64,000 nt of DNA from Alteromonas halophila (lineage in GTDB: Bacteria > Pseudomonadota > Gammaproteobacteria > Enterobacterales > Alteromonadaceae), in assembly GCF_014651815.1 (NCBI RefSeq), contig NZ_BMXP01000002.1, positions 496,001-560,000 on the forward strand. Reading direction: 5' to 3'. The notes beneath the pieces were generated by a model. The model saw only the letters and a list, made by a program, of their open reading frames with translations. It was not told the DNA's origin and searched no databases. Positions within the stretch are counted from its first letter, which is position 1, and each line of letters opens with the position of its first letter. Shown here in pieces: positions 1 to 8,158 of this stretch. The position numbers were made by a program, and so were the translations under genes.

Positions 1-887
1 TTGGCTACCGGGCAAGGCAAGACAACCGGGTTATTGATATAGAGGCATGCCCGGTGCTGGTGGAGCAGCTCAGCGTATTAATTGCACCACTGAAAAAGCT
101 GTTGCGGTCACACAGTGGGGTGCGTCATGTGGGGCATATTGGACTGCTGGCCGGCGAGTCGGTCAGTCAGGTTACCATTAAGGCAACGCGCCCGCTGTCA
201 GCGGCATTTACAACGGCCTTGTCAGTCTTTGCAAAAGACTGGCAGATTAACCTGTTGGTTGACGGTCATGATGGCGTTATACATACCCTGCATCAGCAGG
301 CCCCGCTGCATTGTTATGTCTCAGATAATCGTTACATCAGCCCCGGACCTAATGATTTTATTCAGGTTAATCATGAGGTTAATCGCGCGATGATTGCTCA
401 GGCTATCGACTGGCTTGAAGTAAAGAACGGCGACGTGATTGCCGACTGGTTTTGTGGACTGGGAAATTTTTGGTTGCCGCTGGCCGATCTTGGTGTCCGG
501 GTTCAGGCTATTGAAGGCGTCGCCGATATGGTGCGAAAAGCAAAACACACTGCACAGGGACAGGGCATTAGCGGCATCGACTGGCAGCATCTCGACCTGG
601 CTGATTATGAAGTGGTGTGCGAAGCGCTTGCCCGTGACATTCAGAAAGTCCTGCTTGATCCGTCCAGAGAAGGGGCATCAGTAGTATGTCAGGCGCTGGT
701 GACACATCCTGTTGAACGAATTTTGTATATATCTTGCAACCCCAGTACCTTTTCCCGGGATGCCGGAACATTAACCGCTGGTGGCTATCAGCTTGAGAAG
801 GCGTCACTGATTGAAATGTTTCCTTATACCCAGCATCTTGAAATGATGGCGTTGTTTACCCATCCGGCAATGATGAAGCGCGAGTAA
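1..887 (+). CDS. rlmD: 23S rRNA (uracil-1939-C5) methyltransferase RlmD, 5'-truncated by window edge
   Basis: The reading frame is open from base 3, so the true start lies outside the window; about 294 C-terminal residues are visible. RlmD uses S-adenosylmethionine to make m5U1939 in 23S rRNA. Seen: the SAM-binding segment DWFCGLGNFWLPLA, FIQVN, the VLLDPSREGA segment, the catalytic-cysteine segment ILYISCNPSTFSRD, and a C-terminal MFPYTQHLEMMALF that matches RlmD rather than RlmC. Two residues in the SAM motif (W in DWFCG, W in NFW) differ from the usual DLFCG and NF[ST]. The missing N-terminus should carry the TRAM domain and iron-sulfur cysteines. It lies 8 bp upstream of relA, the same order as in E. 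coli. Confidence 0.93.
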   Translation, partial: GYRARQDNRVIDIEACPVLVEQLSVLIAPLKKLLRSHSGVRHVGHIGLLAGESVSQVTIKATRPLSAAFTTALSVFAKDWQINLLVDGHDGVIHTLHQQAPLHCYVSDNRYISPGPNDFIQVNHEVNRAMIAQAIDWLEVKNGDVIADWFCGLGNFWLPLADLGVRVQAIEGVADMVRKAKHTAQGQGISGIDWQHLDLADYEVVCEALARDIQKVLLDPSREGASVVCQALVTHPVERILYISCNPSTFSRDAGTLTAGGYQLEKASLIEMFPYTQHLEMMALFTHPAMMKRE

Positions 888-895
888 CTCTGCTT

Positions 896-3076
896 ATGGT
901 GTCTACAAGAAAAGTACATGAATCTACCCGTCCTTCCTTTGAGCGCTGGCTGGACAGCCTGCAGCTTAGTGAGACCACTAAAGACAAGCTGCGTGCTATC
1001 TCCGACCAGCCCGAACGCTTGCTGGTTGGCCAGGAAATGGTTGAGATCCTGCATCAGCTTAATATGGATGATGCGACGTTACAGGCCGCGCTGGTGTTTC
1101 CCTATTGTCAGGAACACAGCCTTGATGAAGAGCAAATTCAGGCGGAGTTTGGCAACGAGATTTGTCAGCTTATTGTAGGCGTGCGGCGCATGGACGCGAT
1201 TAAGTCGTTGCACGCCCGGCAACTGGATCCGGACAAGACCAACGACAAGTCAGGTGAACAGCACATCGACAGCATTCGCCGTATGTTGCTGGCCATGGTA
1301 GAAGATGTGCGTGCCGTAGTGGTTAAGATGGCAGAGCGCATCTGTGCCCTGCAAAAAGTGAAAAAAGCCGAAGAGGAAACCCGGGTAATGGTTGCCCGGG
1401 AATGTGCGGCGATTTACGCGCCGCTGGCTAACCGGCTGGGCATCGGACAGCTTAAGTGGGAGCTTGAAGATCTGGCCTTTCGCTACCTTCATCCGACCAC
1501 CTACAAACAAATCGCCCGTCAGCTGGATGGCAAACGAAAAGAGCGCGCCCTGTATATCGATAACATCGTTGGTGAGCTGCAGTCGTTGCTGAATTCTGAA
1601 GAGATCCGCGCTGACGTGTACGGGCGGCCAAAACACATTTACAGCATCTGGAAGAAGATGCAGAAAAAACGCCTGACCTTCGAACAGCTCTTTGATATCC
1701 GTGCGGTACGGATTATTGCCGATCGTCTGCAGGACTGTTACGCCGCACTGGGCACAGTGCACGCAAACTTCAAGCATATCCCGAATGAGTTTGATGACTA
1801 TATTGCGACGCCGAAACCTAACGGCTATCAGTCTATTCATACTGTTATTCTGGGGCCGGAAGGCAAACCGGTTGAGATCCAGATCCGGACCAGCAAAATG
1901 CATCAGGATGCCGAGCTGGGCGTCGCAGCGCACTGGAAATATAAGGAAGGCTCAGCCGGAAAGCAGTCAGGTTATGACGAGCGTATCAACTGGCTGCGCC
2001 GCATTCTGCAATGGCAGGAAGAAGTTGCTGAGTCTGGTGATCTTGTCGAAGAATTACGTAGTCAGGTGTTTGATGACAGAGTTTATGTCTTTACCCCGCG
2101 CGGTGATGTGATCGACTTACCCTTCGGCGCCACCCCCCTGGACTTTGCCTATTATATTCACAGTAACGTTGGGCACCGCTGTATCGGTGCCAAAGTCAAC
2201 GGCCGAATTGTGCCCTTTACCTATCAACTGCAAAGTGGCGATCAGGTTGACATTCTGACGGGCAAAGAGCTCAACCCCAGTCGCGACTGGATGCATCCGG
2301 GACTTGGCTATGTTCATTCTTCCCGGGCACGGGCCACCATTCATTCCTATTTCAAAAAGCAGGATCGTGAGAAGAACCTGAATGCCGGTAAGGAGTTACT
2401 GGAGCGTGAGCTTGGCCGCCTGCAGATTGAACTGCGCCATGCCGGTAAAGCCTGCGACAAGTTTAACGTAAACTCGACGGATGAATTGTTTGCTGCCATT
2501 GGTGCCGGGGATATTCGCATCATGCAGGTGGTGAACTTTCTGCACCATCTGCTCATTCCTGAGCCTGAGCCGGAAATCAGTCCCAAGGTGAAAACCCGCA
2601 GGAAAGCCAGTGCGACCGGTAAGCAGGACGCGGTGGTGATTCAGGGGGTAGGTCACCTGATGAGCCAGATGGCCAATTGCTGTAAGCCGGTGCCCGGCGA
2701 GCCAATCATGGGCTATATCACGCAAGGGCGCGGCGTCAGTGTGCACAAGGCGCATTGTGATCAGCTAAAAAACCTGCTGCGCGAGCACCCCGAACGTCAG
2801 ATAGAGGTTAACTGGTCACAGGCATTGGACGTCGGCTTTGAGGCCGCTATTGATATCTATTGCAGCGATCGTACCGGTATTTTACGGGATATCACCACGG
2901 TACTGGCCAACGAGGGAGTGGCATTACTCGGTGTACACAGTCAGAGTGATACGTCCCGACAGACGGCGGTGATTGCGATATCGGTAGAAGTGCAGGATCT
3001 CAATAAGCTGACCCGGGTACTGGATCGTTTAAAACAACTTAAAGGAGTCGTTGATGCCAGACGAAAAGCGCAGTGA
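896..3076 (+). CDS. relA: GTP pyrophosphokinase RelA ((p)ppGpp synthetase I)
   Basis: A 726-residue ribosome-associated synthetase that makes (p)ppGpp from ATP and GDP/GTP when uncharged tRNA enters the A site. Seen: a degenerate N-terminal HD region (FPYCQEH replaces the metal-binding HD pair, so probably no hydrolase activity); a synthetase domain with YGRPKHIYSIW near residue 241 and the EFDD motif at about 298-301, typical of monofunctional RelA (bifunctional Rel/SpoT have RxKD); a TGS domain starting near residue 397 (VYVFTPRGDVIDLP); a Cys-rich segment MANCCKPVPGE near 594; and a C-terminal ACT domain. Length is close to E. coli RelA (744). The ATG at 896 gives MVSTRKVHES, resembling known RelA starts. 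mazG overlaps its end. Confidence 0.97.
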   Translation: MVSTRKVHESTRPSFERWLDSLQLSETTKDKLRAISDQPERLLVGQEMVEILHQLNMDDATLQAALVFPYCQEHSLDEEQIQAEFGNEICQLIVGVRRMDAIKSLHARQLDPDKTNDKSGEQHIDSIRRMLLAMVEDVRAVVVKMAERICALQKVKKAEEETRVMVARECAAIYAPLANRLGIGQLKWELEDLAFRYLHPTTYKQIARQLDGKRKERALYIDNIVGELQSLLNSEEIRADVYGRPKHIYSIWKKMQKKRLTFEQLFDIRAVRIIADRLQDCYAALGTVHANFKHIPNEFDDYIATPKPNGYQSIHTVILGPEGKPVEIQIRTSKMHQDAELGVAAHWKYKEGSAGKQSGYDERINWLRRILQWQEEVAESGDLVEELRSQVFDDRVYVFTPRGDVIDLPFGATPLDFAYYIHSNVGHRCIGAKVNGRIVPFTYQLQSGDQVDILTGKELNPSRDWMHPGLGYVHSSRARATIHSYFKKQDREKNLNAGKELLERELGRLQIELRHAGKACDKFNVNSTDELFAAIGAGDIRIMQVVNFLHHLLIPEPEPEISPKVKTRRKASATGKQDAVVIQGVGHLMSQMANCCKPVPGEPIMGYITQGRGVSVHKAHCDQLKNLLREHPERQIEVNWSQALDVGFEAAIDIYCSDRTGILRDITTVLANEGVALLGVHSQSDTSRQTAVIAISVEVQDLNKLTRVLDRLKQLKGVVDARRKAQ

Positions 3077-3872
3077 GGCGGGCTCACACATCGACAGACT
3101 CTGTCAGATCATGGCGCAACTGCGTGATCCCGAGCATGGCTGTCCGTGGGATGTAAAGCAGTCCATGTCCTCACTCACGCGTTATACCATCGAGGAAGCG
3201 TACGAGGTGGCCGAGGCAGTAGCACGGGACGACATGGACGATATTCAGGATGAGCTTGGCGACCTGGTGTTTCAGGTAGTGTTTTATGCGCAGATCGCGA
3301 AGGAGGCTGGCGAGTTCTGCTTTGACGATGTGTGCCGACGCATCAGTGACAAGTTAGTGCGCCGTCATCCTCATGTGTTTGCGGATGGCGACAGGCAGGC
3401 AGATTTGTCTGCTCAATGGGAGGCGATTAAAGCCGGGGAACGTGAAGCGAAGGGCAGGACGCCACAGAAGCTGCTCGATACCGTACCGAGCGGGCTGCCA
3501 GCCCTGATGTACGCACAAAAACTGCAAAAACGCTGTGCCACAGTGGGCTTTGACTGGGATAAGGTCAGCGATGTTACGGCTAAGGTTAAAGAAGAGGTAG
3601 GCGAGATTGAGCAGGAGCTTGCTGCCAGACAACCAAACCCCGACGCTGTAGAAGAAGAAATTGGTGATGCCCTGTTCGCCATGGTCAACCTCGCACGCCA
3701 TTGTCAGGTAGATGCAGATACAGCGCTGCGCAAGGCGGCGCAGAAATTCGCCAGGCGGTTTAATGAGGTTGAAGCGGCGGCGCAGCAGTCAGGCTCTACA
3801 CTAAATTCACTGACGCTGTCTGAAATGGAAGCGTTTTGGCAACAGGTAAAGGTACGCGAAAAGCAGGCTTAA
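3054..3872 (+). CDS. mazG: Nucleoside triphosphate pyrophosphohydrolase MazG
   Basis: A 272-residue MazG that hydrolyses (d)NTPs to NMP and PPi; in E. coli it modulates ppGpp-linked starvation responses. Two MazG repeats are visible: the first contains CPWDVKQSMSSLTRYTIEEAYEV and DELGDLVFQVVFYAQ, the second EEVGEIEQE and EEIGDALFAMVNLAR, both with the EExxE/ExxD metal-binding pattern. I choose ATG 3054 because AAGGAG at 3042-3047 sits 6 nt upstream; a TTG at 3051 is in frame but too close. It overlaps the relA end by 23 bp, implying translational coupling. No mazEF toxin-antitoxin pair lies between relA and mazG, unlike E. coli. Confidence 0.95.
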   Translation: MPDEKRSEAGSHIDRLCQIMAQLRDPEHGCPWDVKQSMSSLTRYTIEEAYEVAEAVARDDMDDIQDELGDLVFQVVFYAQIAKEAGEFCFDDVCRRISDKLVRRHPHVFADGDRQADLSAQWEAIKAGEREAKGRTPQKLLDTVPSGLPALMYAQKLQKRCATVGFDWDKVSDVTAKVKEEVGEIEQELAARQPNPDAVEEEIGDALFAMVNLARHCQVDADTALRKAAQKFARRFNEVEAAAQQSGSTLNSLTLSEMEAFWQQVKVREKQA

Positions 3873-3880
3873 GTGAACAC

Positions 3881-4795
3881 CTACTTACTTTTAGTAAGTA
3901 ATGCCGTAGCCGCCTTATGAGGTTGTAAATCCCAGCGCGCGTAGTCCAGCGAGTAAGACAGAGTGGGATTGGCAATATCGTGAATGGTGCGCGCATCGTC
4001 ATTCAGTATTGTCATTGCCTGACGATGATTTTCATGCCGCATAAACAGCGCCTCCATTTCGCCAGATTTGATCATGCGGCTTAAGCCTACCGCAATACGT
4101 CTGGCCAGTTGCGGCGCGCTGGGGCGTACAAACAGGTACTCGTAAGTCGGGTAACGAATAATGTGGTAACGCTCAAGCGTCAGCACCTGACTTTCATAGC
4201 GGGCTAAATCCCGGCTAACTTCGATGATATTGCGTGGAAAGCTGTCCACTACACCACGCTCTACCATGTTAAACATCGCGCCGTACCACTCACTCCAGTC
4301 AATACCCTCGACACTGAACCCCTGACGTTTCAGGATTATTAAGTCCGGCCAGTCATTACCCTGAATGGCGGTTTTCTGTTTTAAGCCGGGTAGTGCCAGA
4401 GAAGCAGGAAAATCAGTTTGCCGGTCTTTTCTTATAATCAATAGCCGGTAACCGGCTAACCCTTTGAGCAAGGGGAGCCGCACGGGGATCAACTGTGCTT
4501 CGCGTTCATCACTGGTCATACTCCACATGACATCGGCCTGATTGCGCTTCAGCGTCACAATCTGACGGCCCTGCGGCATGGGATGCGAATGGGCGACGAC
4601 GTCGGTGTCACCGAATTCCGGGGTGACGGCCAGTGCGTGACGTAGTAGATCGCGGTGATAATACCCGTATTCGCTGCCGTCGAAGGCGCGGGTATAGACA
4701 ATCTCGTCTGCCTGCACATAACCCGTGATAGCAAGTAAAAAAAAGAGCAGTCTGTTTAAGCCTGGGGCGGGGGACATAAACACGTCAGTACGCAT
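3881..4795 (-). CDS. Periplasmic solute-binding-like protein (family 3 SBP fold), unknown ligand
   Basis: An exported protein of about 300 residues. The N-terminus has a hydrophobic signal segment (LNRLLFFLLAITGYVQA, likely cleaved before DE). The rest resembles the extracellular solute-binding family 3 / bacterial amino-acid-binding fold common as orphan genes in Alteromonadales. No transport permease or sensor domain is adjacent, so it may bind a ligand without transporting it. Start is uncertain: GTG 4849, ATG 4795 and ATG 4777 are in frame and none has a strong Shine-Dalgarno; 4777 or 4795 puts the signal segment near the N-terminus. It converges with mazG, with 8 bp between the ends. Function not assigned. 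Confidence 0.7.
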   Translation of the reverse strand: MRTDVFMSPAPGLNRLLFFLLAITGYVQADEIVYTRAFDGSEYGYYHRDLLRHALAVTPEFGDTDVVAHSHPMPQGRQIVTLKRNQADVMWSMTSDEREAQLIPVRLPLLKGLAGYRLLIIRKDRQTDFPASLALPGLKQKTAIQGNDWPDLIILKRQGFSVEGIDWSEWYGAMFNMVERGVVDSFPRNIIEVSRDLARYESQVLTLERYHIIRYPTYEYLFVRPSAPQLARRIAVGLSRMIKSGEMEALFMRHENHRQAMTILNDDARTIHDIANPTLSYSLDYARWDLQPHKAATALLTKSK

Positions 4796-4885
4796 CTTTA
4801 TTAAAATTAGTATGTAATTAACCCTAGCCGAAACCACTGTACCTGTCACCTTTGCAAAGAGCGTAATTTTTTTGCCTTACAGGGG

Positions 4886-4913
4886 TTCGCTTTTTATCCA
4901 ATTGCTGTATAAT
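4886..4913 (+). promoter_or_regulatory. Candidate sigma-70 promoter for rplM-rpsI
   Basis: A perfect TATAAT lies at 4908-4913. A weak -35 (TTCGCT, 4886-4891) precedes it at 16 bp. The promoter sits about 140 bp before the rplM ATG, leaving room for a structured leader. Confidence 0.6.
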
Positions 4914-4932
4914 TCGCGCCCTGCCCAGTTAC

Positions 4933-5020
4933 GCCCGCCTTTGGGAAGGCGGAAGAATCAATCGGCTCGAAGGGGCTTCGGTATTGATTTTAAGGTGATT
5001 TTTCTAAGGTAGAAAATCAG
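4933..5020 (+). promoter_or_regulatory. Structured 5' leader of rplM-rpsI (three consecutive hairpins)
   Basis: Three stem-loops fill the leader: CCGCCTT/AAGGCGG (4936-4952); AATCAAT/ATTGATT (4956-4988) capped by CGAAG-GGG-CTTCG (4969-4981); and TGATTTTTCT/AGAAAATCA (4996-5019). Ribosomal protein operons are often controlled by a leader that binds one product; L13 autoregulation of rplM is reported in E. coli. That this leader does the same is inference. None of the hairpins has a terminator-like T tract, which argues for translational control. Confidence 0.55.
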
Positions 5021-5050
5021 TAACGACGATTTTATTCGGGTGAATGATAA

Positions 5051-5479
5051 ATGAAAACTTTTGTTGCTAAACCAGAAACGGTAAAACGCGACTGGTATGT
5101 GGTAGATGCCACAGACAAAACTCTTGGCCGTCTGGCTTCTGAAATCGCGATGCGTCTGCGTGGCAAACACAAGCCAGAGTATACGCCTCACGTTGACACT
5201 GGCGACTACATTGTCGTAATCAATGCTGAGAAAGTTGCGGTAACAGGCCGTAAAGCGCAGGACAAAATGTACTATGCGCACACGGGCTACCCAGGTGGTC
5301 TGAAAGAGACAAACTTTGAAAAACTGATTGCTGAAAAACCAGAAATGGTGCTTGAGAAAGCAGTGAAAGGAATGCTGCCAAAAGGTCCTCTGGGCCGCGC
5401 AATGTTCCGTAAAATGAAAGTTTATGCAGGTAGCGAGCACAAGCATACTGCACAGCAACCACAAGTTTTGGACATTTAA
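5051..5479 (+). CDS. rplM: 50S ribosomal protein L13
   Basis: A 142-residue uL13, the standard length. Seen: [27 protein letters not shown], the basic [11 protein letters not shown], and the signature region [20 protein letters not shown]. It is an early-assembling large-subunit protein. The next gene, rpsI, starts 12 bp after its stop with GGAG between, so the two form an operon. A structured leader precedes it. No zapE lies immediately upstream here; zapE is at about 55.5 kb in this window, although rplM follows zapE in E. coli. Confidence 0.99.
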   Translation: MKTFVAKPETVKRDWYVVDATDKTLGRLASEIAMRLRGKHKPEYTPHVDTGDYIVVINAEKVAVTGRKAQDKMYYAHTGYPGGLKETNFEKLIAEKPEMVLEKAVKGMLPKGPLGRAMFRKMKVYAGSEHKHTAQQPQVLDI

Positions 5480-5491
5480 GGAGCAACTGAC

Positions 5492-5884
5492 ATGGCAGAT
5501 ACTCAATACTACGGCACTGGCCGCCGCAAAAGTTCTACTGCTCGTGTGTTCCTGCGTCCAGGTACAGGTAACATCACAGTAAACAAACGTGCTCTTAACG
5601 AGTACTTTGGTCGTGAAACCGAGTGCATGGTGGTTCGTCAACCACTGGAACTTGTAGAAATGACTGAGAAGTTTGACGTTTATGTCACCGTTTCCGGCGG
5701 TGGTTCAAACGGTCAGGCAGGTGCTATCCGTCACGGTCTGACCCGTGCACTGATGGACTATGATGAAGCGCTACGCGGCGATCTGCGTAAGGCTGGCTTT
5801 GTTACACGTGACGACCGTCGCGTTGAACGTAAGAAAGTGGGTCTGCATAAAGCACGTAAGCGTCCTCAGTTCTCAAAACGTTAA
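5492..5884 (+). CDS. rpsI: 30S ribosomal protein S9
   Basis: A 130-residue uS9, standard length. Seen: [19 protein letters not shown], the signature [19 protein letters not shown], and the basic C-terminal tail [12 protein letters not shown], which reaches towards the P-site tRNA. RBS AAGGAG lies just upstream. Second gene of the rplM-rpsI operon, followed by a strong intrinsic terminator. Confidence 0.99.
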   Translation: MADTQYYGTGRRKSSTARVFLRPGTGNITVNKRALNEYFGRETECMVVRQPLELVEMTEKFDVYVTVSGGGSNGQAGAIRHGLTRALMDYDEALRGDLRKAGFVTRDDRRVERKKVGLHKARKRPQFSKR

Positions 5885-5904
5885 TTTTACATTTACGTTT
5901 TACG

Positions 5905-5932
5905 AAAAAACCCGGCCTTTGCCGGGTTTTTT
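5905..5932 (+). terminator. Rho-independent terminator after rpsI
   Basis: Hairpin CCCGGC-CTTT-GCCGGG flanked by A6 upstream and T6 downstream, 20 bp after the rpsI stop. Confidence 0.9.
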
Positions 5933-6258
5933 ATTGTCAGCCGGCAGCCCTGCCGGGCCGCTGCAAAAAATGACAGTAATTTAACCCCGCTCAAATCCCC
6001 GTGTAACCCTCTGATGACAGGCAGACTGTTGTACTAAGCGTGCGTTTTTGCGTTAGAAAATATCGGTTTAATTCCAGCAAAACCTTGTGTTTATAAGGGC
6101 TTTTCCCTTATCATTCGAGGTCGAAAAATATGACAAGATTCGTGATTCCTCAGACTGGTGTGTGAATACCGCCTGACACGCTTCACGACTAGCTGACATG
6201 GCCTCAGACTCATTGCCTGAGAATGGCGCCGTGACTATCCGAACCTGGAGAAATGTGG
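5933..6258 (+). other. Non-coding region upstream of petABC
   Basis: A 326-bp stretch between the rpsI terminator and petA. I see no convincing gene. It contains a perfect 7-bp inverted repeat ATAAGGG-CTTTT-CCCTTAT at 6093-6111 and should carry the petABC promoter, but no clear -35/-10 pair stands out. Confidence 0.5.
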
Positions 6259-6891
6259 ATGAGCAATGTATCCGTAGATGCAAATGAGCCTGCACATAAT
6301 GACAACCAGCCTAAAAACAATAATCGCCGTCGCTTTTTAACGGTTGCAACGTCTGTTGTTGGTGGTGTGGGTGTCGTTGGTGCAGCGGTACCGTTTATTG
6401 CGTCCTGGAATCCCAGCGCAAAGGCGAAAGCAGCCGGTGCGGACGTTGAGGTTGATATCAGTGGCATTGAGCCCGGGCAACTGATTCGTGTGATGTGGCG
6501 GAGTAAGCCGGTATGGATTGTACGCCGTACACCCGAAATTCTGGAAGAGCTTAAGCAGCACGAAGATAACCTCAAAGATCCGAATTCCGAAGCGGAGCAA
6601 CAGCCAGCCTTTGCCAAGAACTACTATCGCTCTGAAAAGGAAGAGTACCTGGTGCTGGTTGGCATCTGTACACATCTGGGTTGCTCGCCCACACACCTCA
6701 AAAATGGTGCATTTGAAGAAATCGTTGAAGGCGTACCGGATGGCTTCTTCTGTCCGTGTCACGGGTCAAAATTTGATATGGCCGGCCGTGTATTCCAAAA
6801 CGTTCCTGCACCGCTGAACCTGGTAGTTCCGCCTTATCAATACGTTGATGATACAACCATGATTATTGGTTCAACAGCGGAGGAAGCGTAA
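6259..6891 (+). CDS. petA: Ubiquinol-cytochrome c reductase Rieske iron-sulfur subunit
   Basis: The 2Fe-2S subunit of cytochrome bc1 (complex III), moving electrons from ubiquinol to cytochrome c1 at the periplasmic face. About 210 residues. Seen: a twin-arginine-type N-terminus (NNRRRFLTVATSVVGGVGVVGAAVPF) that also serves as the membrane anchor, and both cluster motifs CTHLGC and CPCHGSKFD, each with two ligands plus the disulfide cysteine. I prefer ATG 6259 over ATG 6253 because CTGGAG (6245-6250) is 8 nt from the former and only 2 nt from the latter. First gene of petABC, lying between rpsI and sspA as in many marine gammaproteobacteria. Confidence 0.97.
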   Translation: MSNVSVDANEPAHNDNQPKNNNRRRFLTVATSVVGGVGVVGAAVPFIASWNPSAKAKAAGADVEVDISGIEPGQLIRVMWRSKPVWIVRRTPEILEELKQHEDNLKDPNSEAEQQPAFAKNYYRSEKEEYLVLVGICTHLGCSPTHLKNGAFEEIVEGVPDGFFCPCHGSKFDMAGRVFQNVPAPLNLVVPPYQYVDDTTMIIGSTAEEA

Positions 6892-6892
6892 C

Positions 6893-8158
6893 ATGAACGG
6901 ATTTTTGAACTGGATAGAACAGCGCATTCCTATGATGCGTGTGGCGAATATGCACGCCCTTCAGTATCCGGCGCCACGCAACATGAACTTCTGGTATGTG
7001 TTTGGCTTTCTGGCCACCATCGTACTGGTTAACCAAATTATTACTGGTGTCTGGCTCACCATGAGTTACGAGCCGTCAGCCGATGGCGCGTTCCGCTCGG
7101 TTGAATTTATCATGCGCGAAGTCGACTATGGCTGGCTTCTGCGTTACATGCACAGTACCGGCGCCTCGGCGTTCTTTATTGTGGTCTATCTGCACATGTT
7201 CCGCGGTATGATCTATGGTTCCTACCAGAAGCCCCGCGAGTTGCTGTGGATATTCGGTATGTTTATCTACCTGGCGCTGATGGCCGAAGCCTTTATGGGC
7301 TATGTGTTGCCATGGGGTCAGATGTCCTACTGGGGCGCGCAGGTAATTGTGTCATTGTTCGGTGCCATTCCGGTGATTGGTCCGGACCTGGTCATTTGGA
7401 TCCAGGGTGACTATGTTATCAGTGGCGCGACACTGAACCGCTTCTTTGCGCTGCATGTTATTGCCTTACCGCTGGTCATTGTGATTCTGGTATTCCTGCA
7501 TATCATTGCGCTGCATGAAGTGGGCTCAAATAACCCGGATGGTGTGGCCATTAAGCATAAAAAAGGCTCATTGCCAGAGTCAGAAAAAACGCCGTACAAG
7601 ATCCACGAGTACTACACCGATAAGTACGACATTGCTGATGACGTGGTGCCGTTCTTTCCGCACATCGTGCTCAAAGACCTGGTGGCCTTCTGTGTGTTCC
7701 TGGCTGCGTTTACGTACGTCATGTTCTTCGCGCCGGAAATGGGCGGTAAATTCCTTGAACATCCGAACTTTGAAATTGCGGACCCGCTGAAGACGCCGGA
7801 GCACATCTTCCCGGTTTGGTACTTCACGCCGTTTTACGCAATCCTCAAAGCCGTACCTGACAAACTGTTCGGTGTACTGGCTATGTTTGCCGCGATAGGC
7901 TTTTTGTTTGCCCTGCCGTGGTGGGACCGCAGCAATGTACGTTCATGGCGCTATCGCAGTGGTCTGCATAAAGTTAACCTGATCGTATTCGCAATCGTAT
8001 TTATTTTCCTGGGTTACTTAGGTGGAACGCCGCAGGAAGCGTGGAAACTGATTGCGTCGCAAATCGCGACAATCATGTACTTCGGGTTCTTCATTGCACT
8101 GTTCCTGTACAGCAAAAACGAGAAAACCAAACCTGTACCAGAGAGGATCCCTAAATGA
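6893..8158 (+). CDS. petB: Cytochrome b of the bc1 complex
   Basis: The 421-residue integral membrane diheme cytochrome b with the Qo and Qi quinone sites. Seen: eight or so hydrophobic segments; heme-ligand histidines in RYMHSTGASAFF, VYLHMFRGM, FFALHVIAL and FLHIIALHE; and the Qo motif PVWYFTPFYAIL in place of the common PEWY. PVWY variants occur in beta/gammaproteobacterial complexes. I chose ATG 6893 because GGAGGA (6879-6884) lies 8 nt upstream; an in-frame extension back to 6866 runs inside petA. It begins 1 nt after the petA stop, and petC overlaps its end by 4 bp. Confidence 0.97.
   Translation: MNGFLNWIEQRIPMMRVANMHALQYPAPRNMNFWYVFGFLATIVLVNQIITGVWLTMSYEPSADGAFRSVEFIMREVDYGWLLRYMHSTGASAFFIVVYLHMFRGMIYGSYQKPRELLWIFGMFIYLALMAEAFMGYVLPWGQMSYWGAQVIVSLFGAIPVIGPDLVIWIQGDYVISGATLNRFFALHVIALPLVIVILVFLHIIALHEVGSNNPDGVAIKHKKGSLPESEKTPYKIHEYYTDKYDIADDVVPFFPHIVLKDLVAFCVFLAAFTYVMFFAPEMGGKFLEHPNFEIADPLKTPEHIFPVWYFTPFYAILKAVPDKLFGVLAMFAAIGFLFALPWWDRSNVRSWRYRSGLHKVNLIVFAIVFIFLGYLGGTPQEAWKLIASQIATIMYFGFFIALFLYSKNEKTKPVPERIPK

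Noticed and set aside
1250..1933. A 227-codon minus-strand frame inside relA
   Set aside because: Antisense to the conserved synthetase domain; no recognisable motif or ribosome binding site.
4958..5641. A 227-codon open frame on the minus strand across rplM
   Set aside because: It lies antisense to clearly conserved ribosomal protein genes and has a Cys/Phe/His-rich composition typical of shadow frames.
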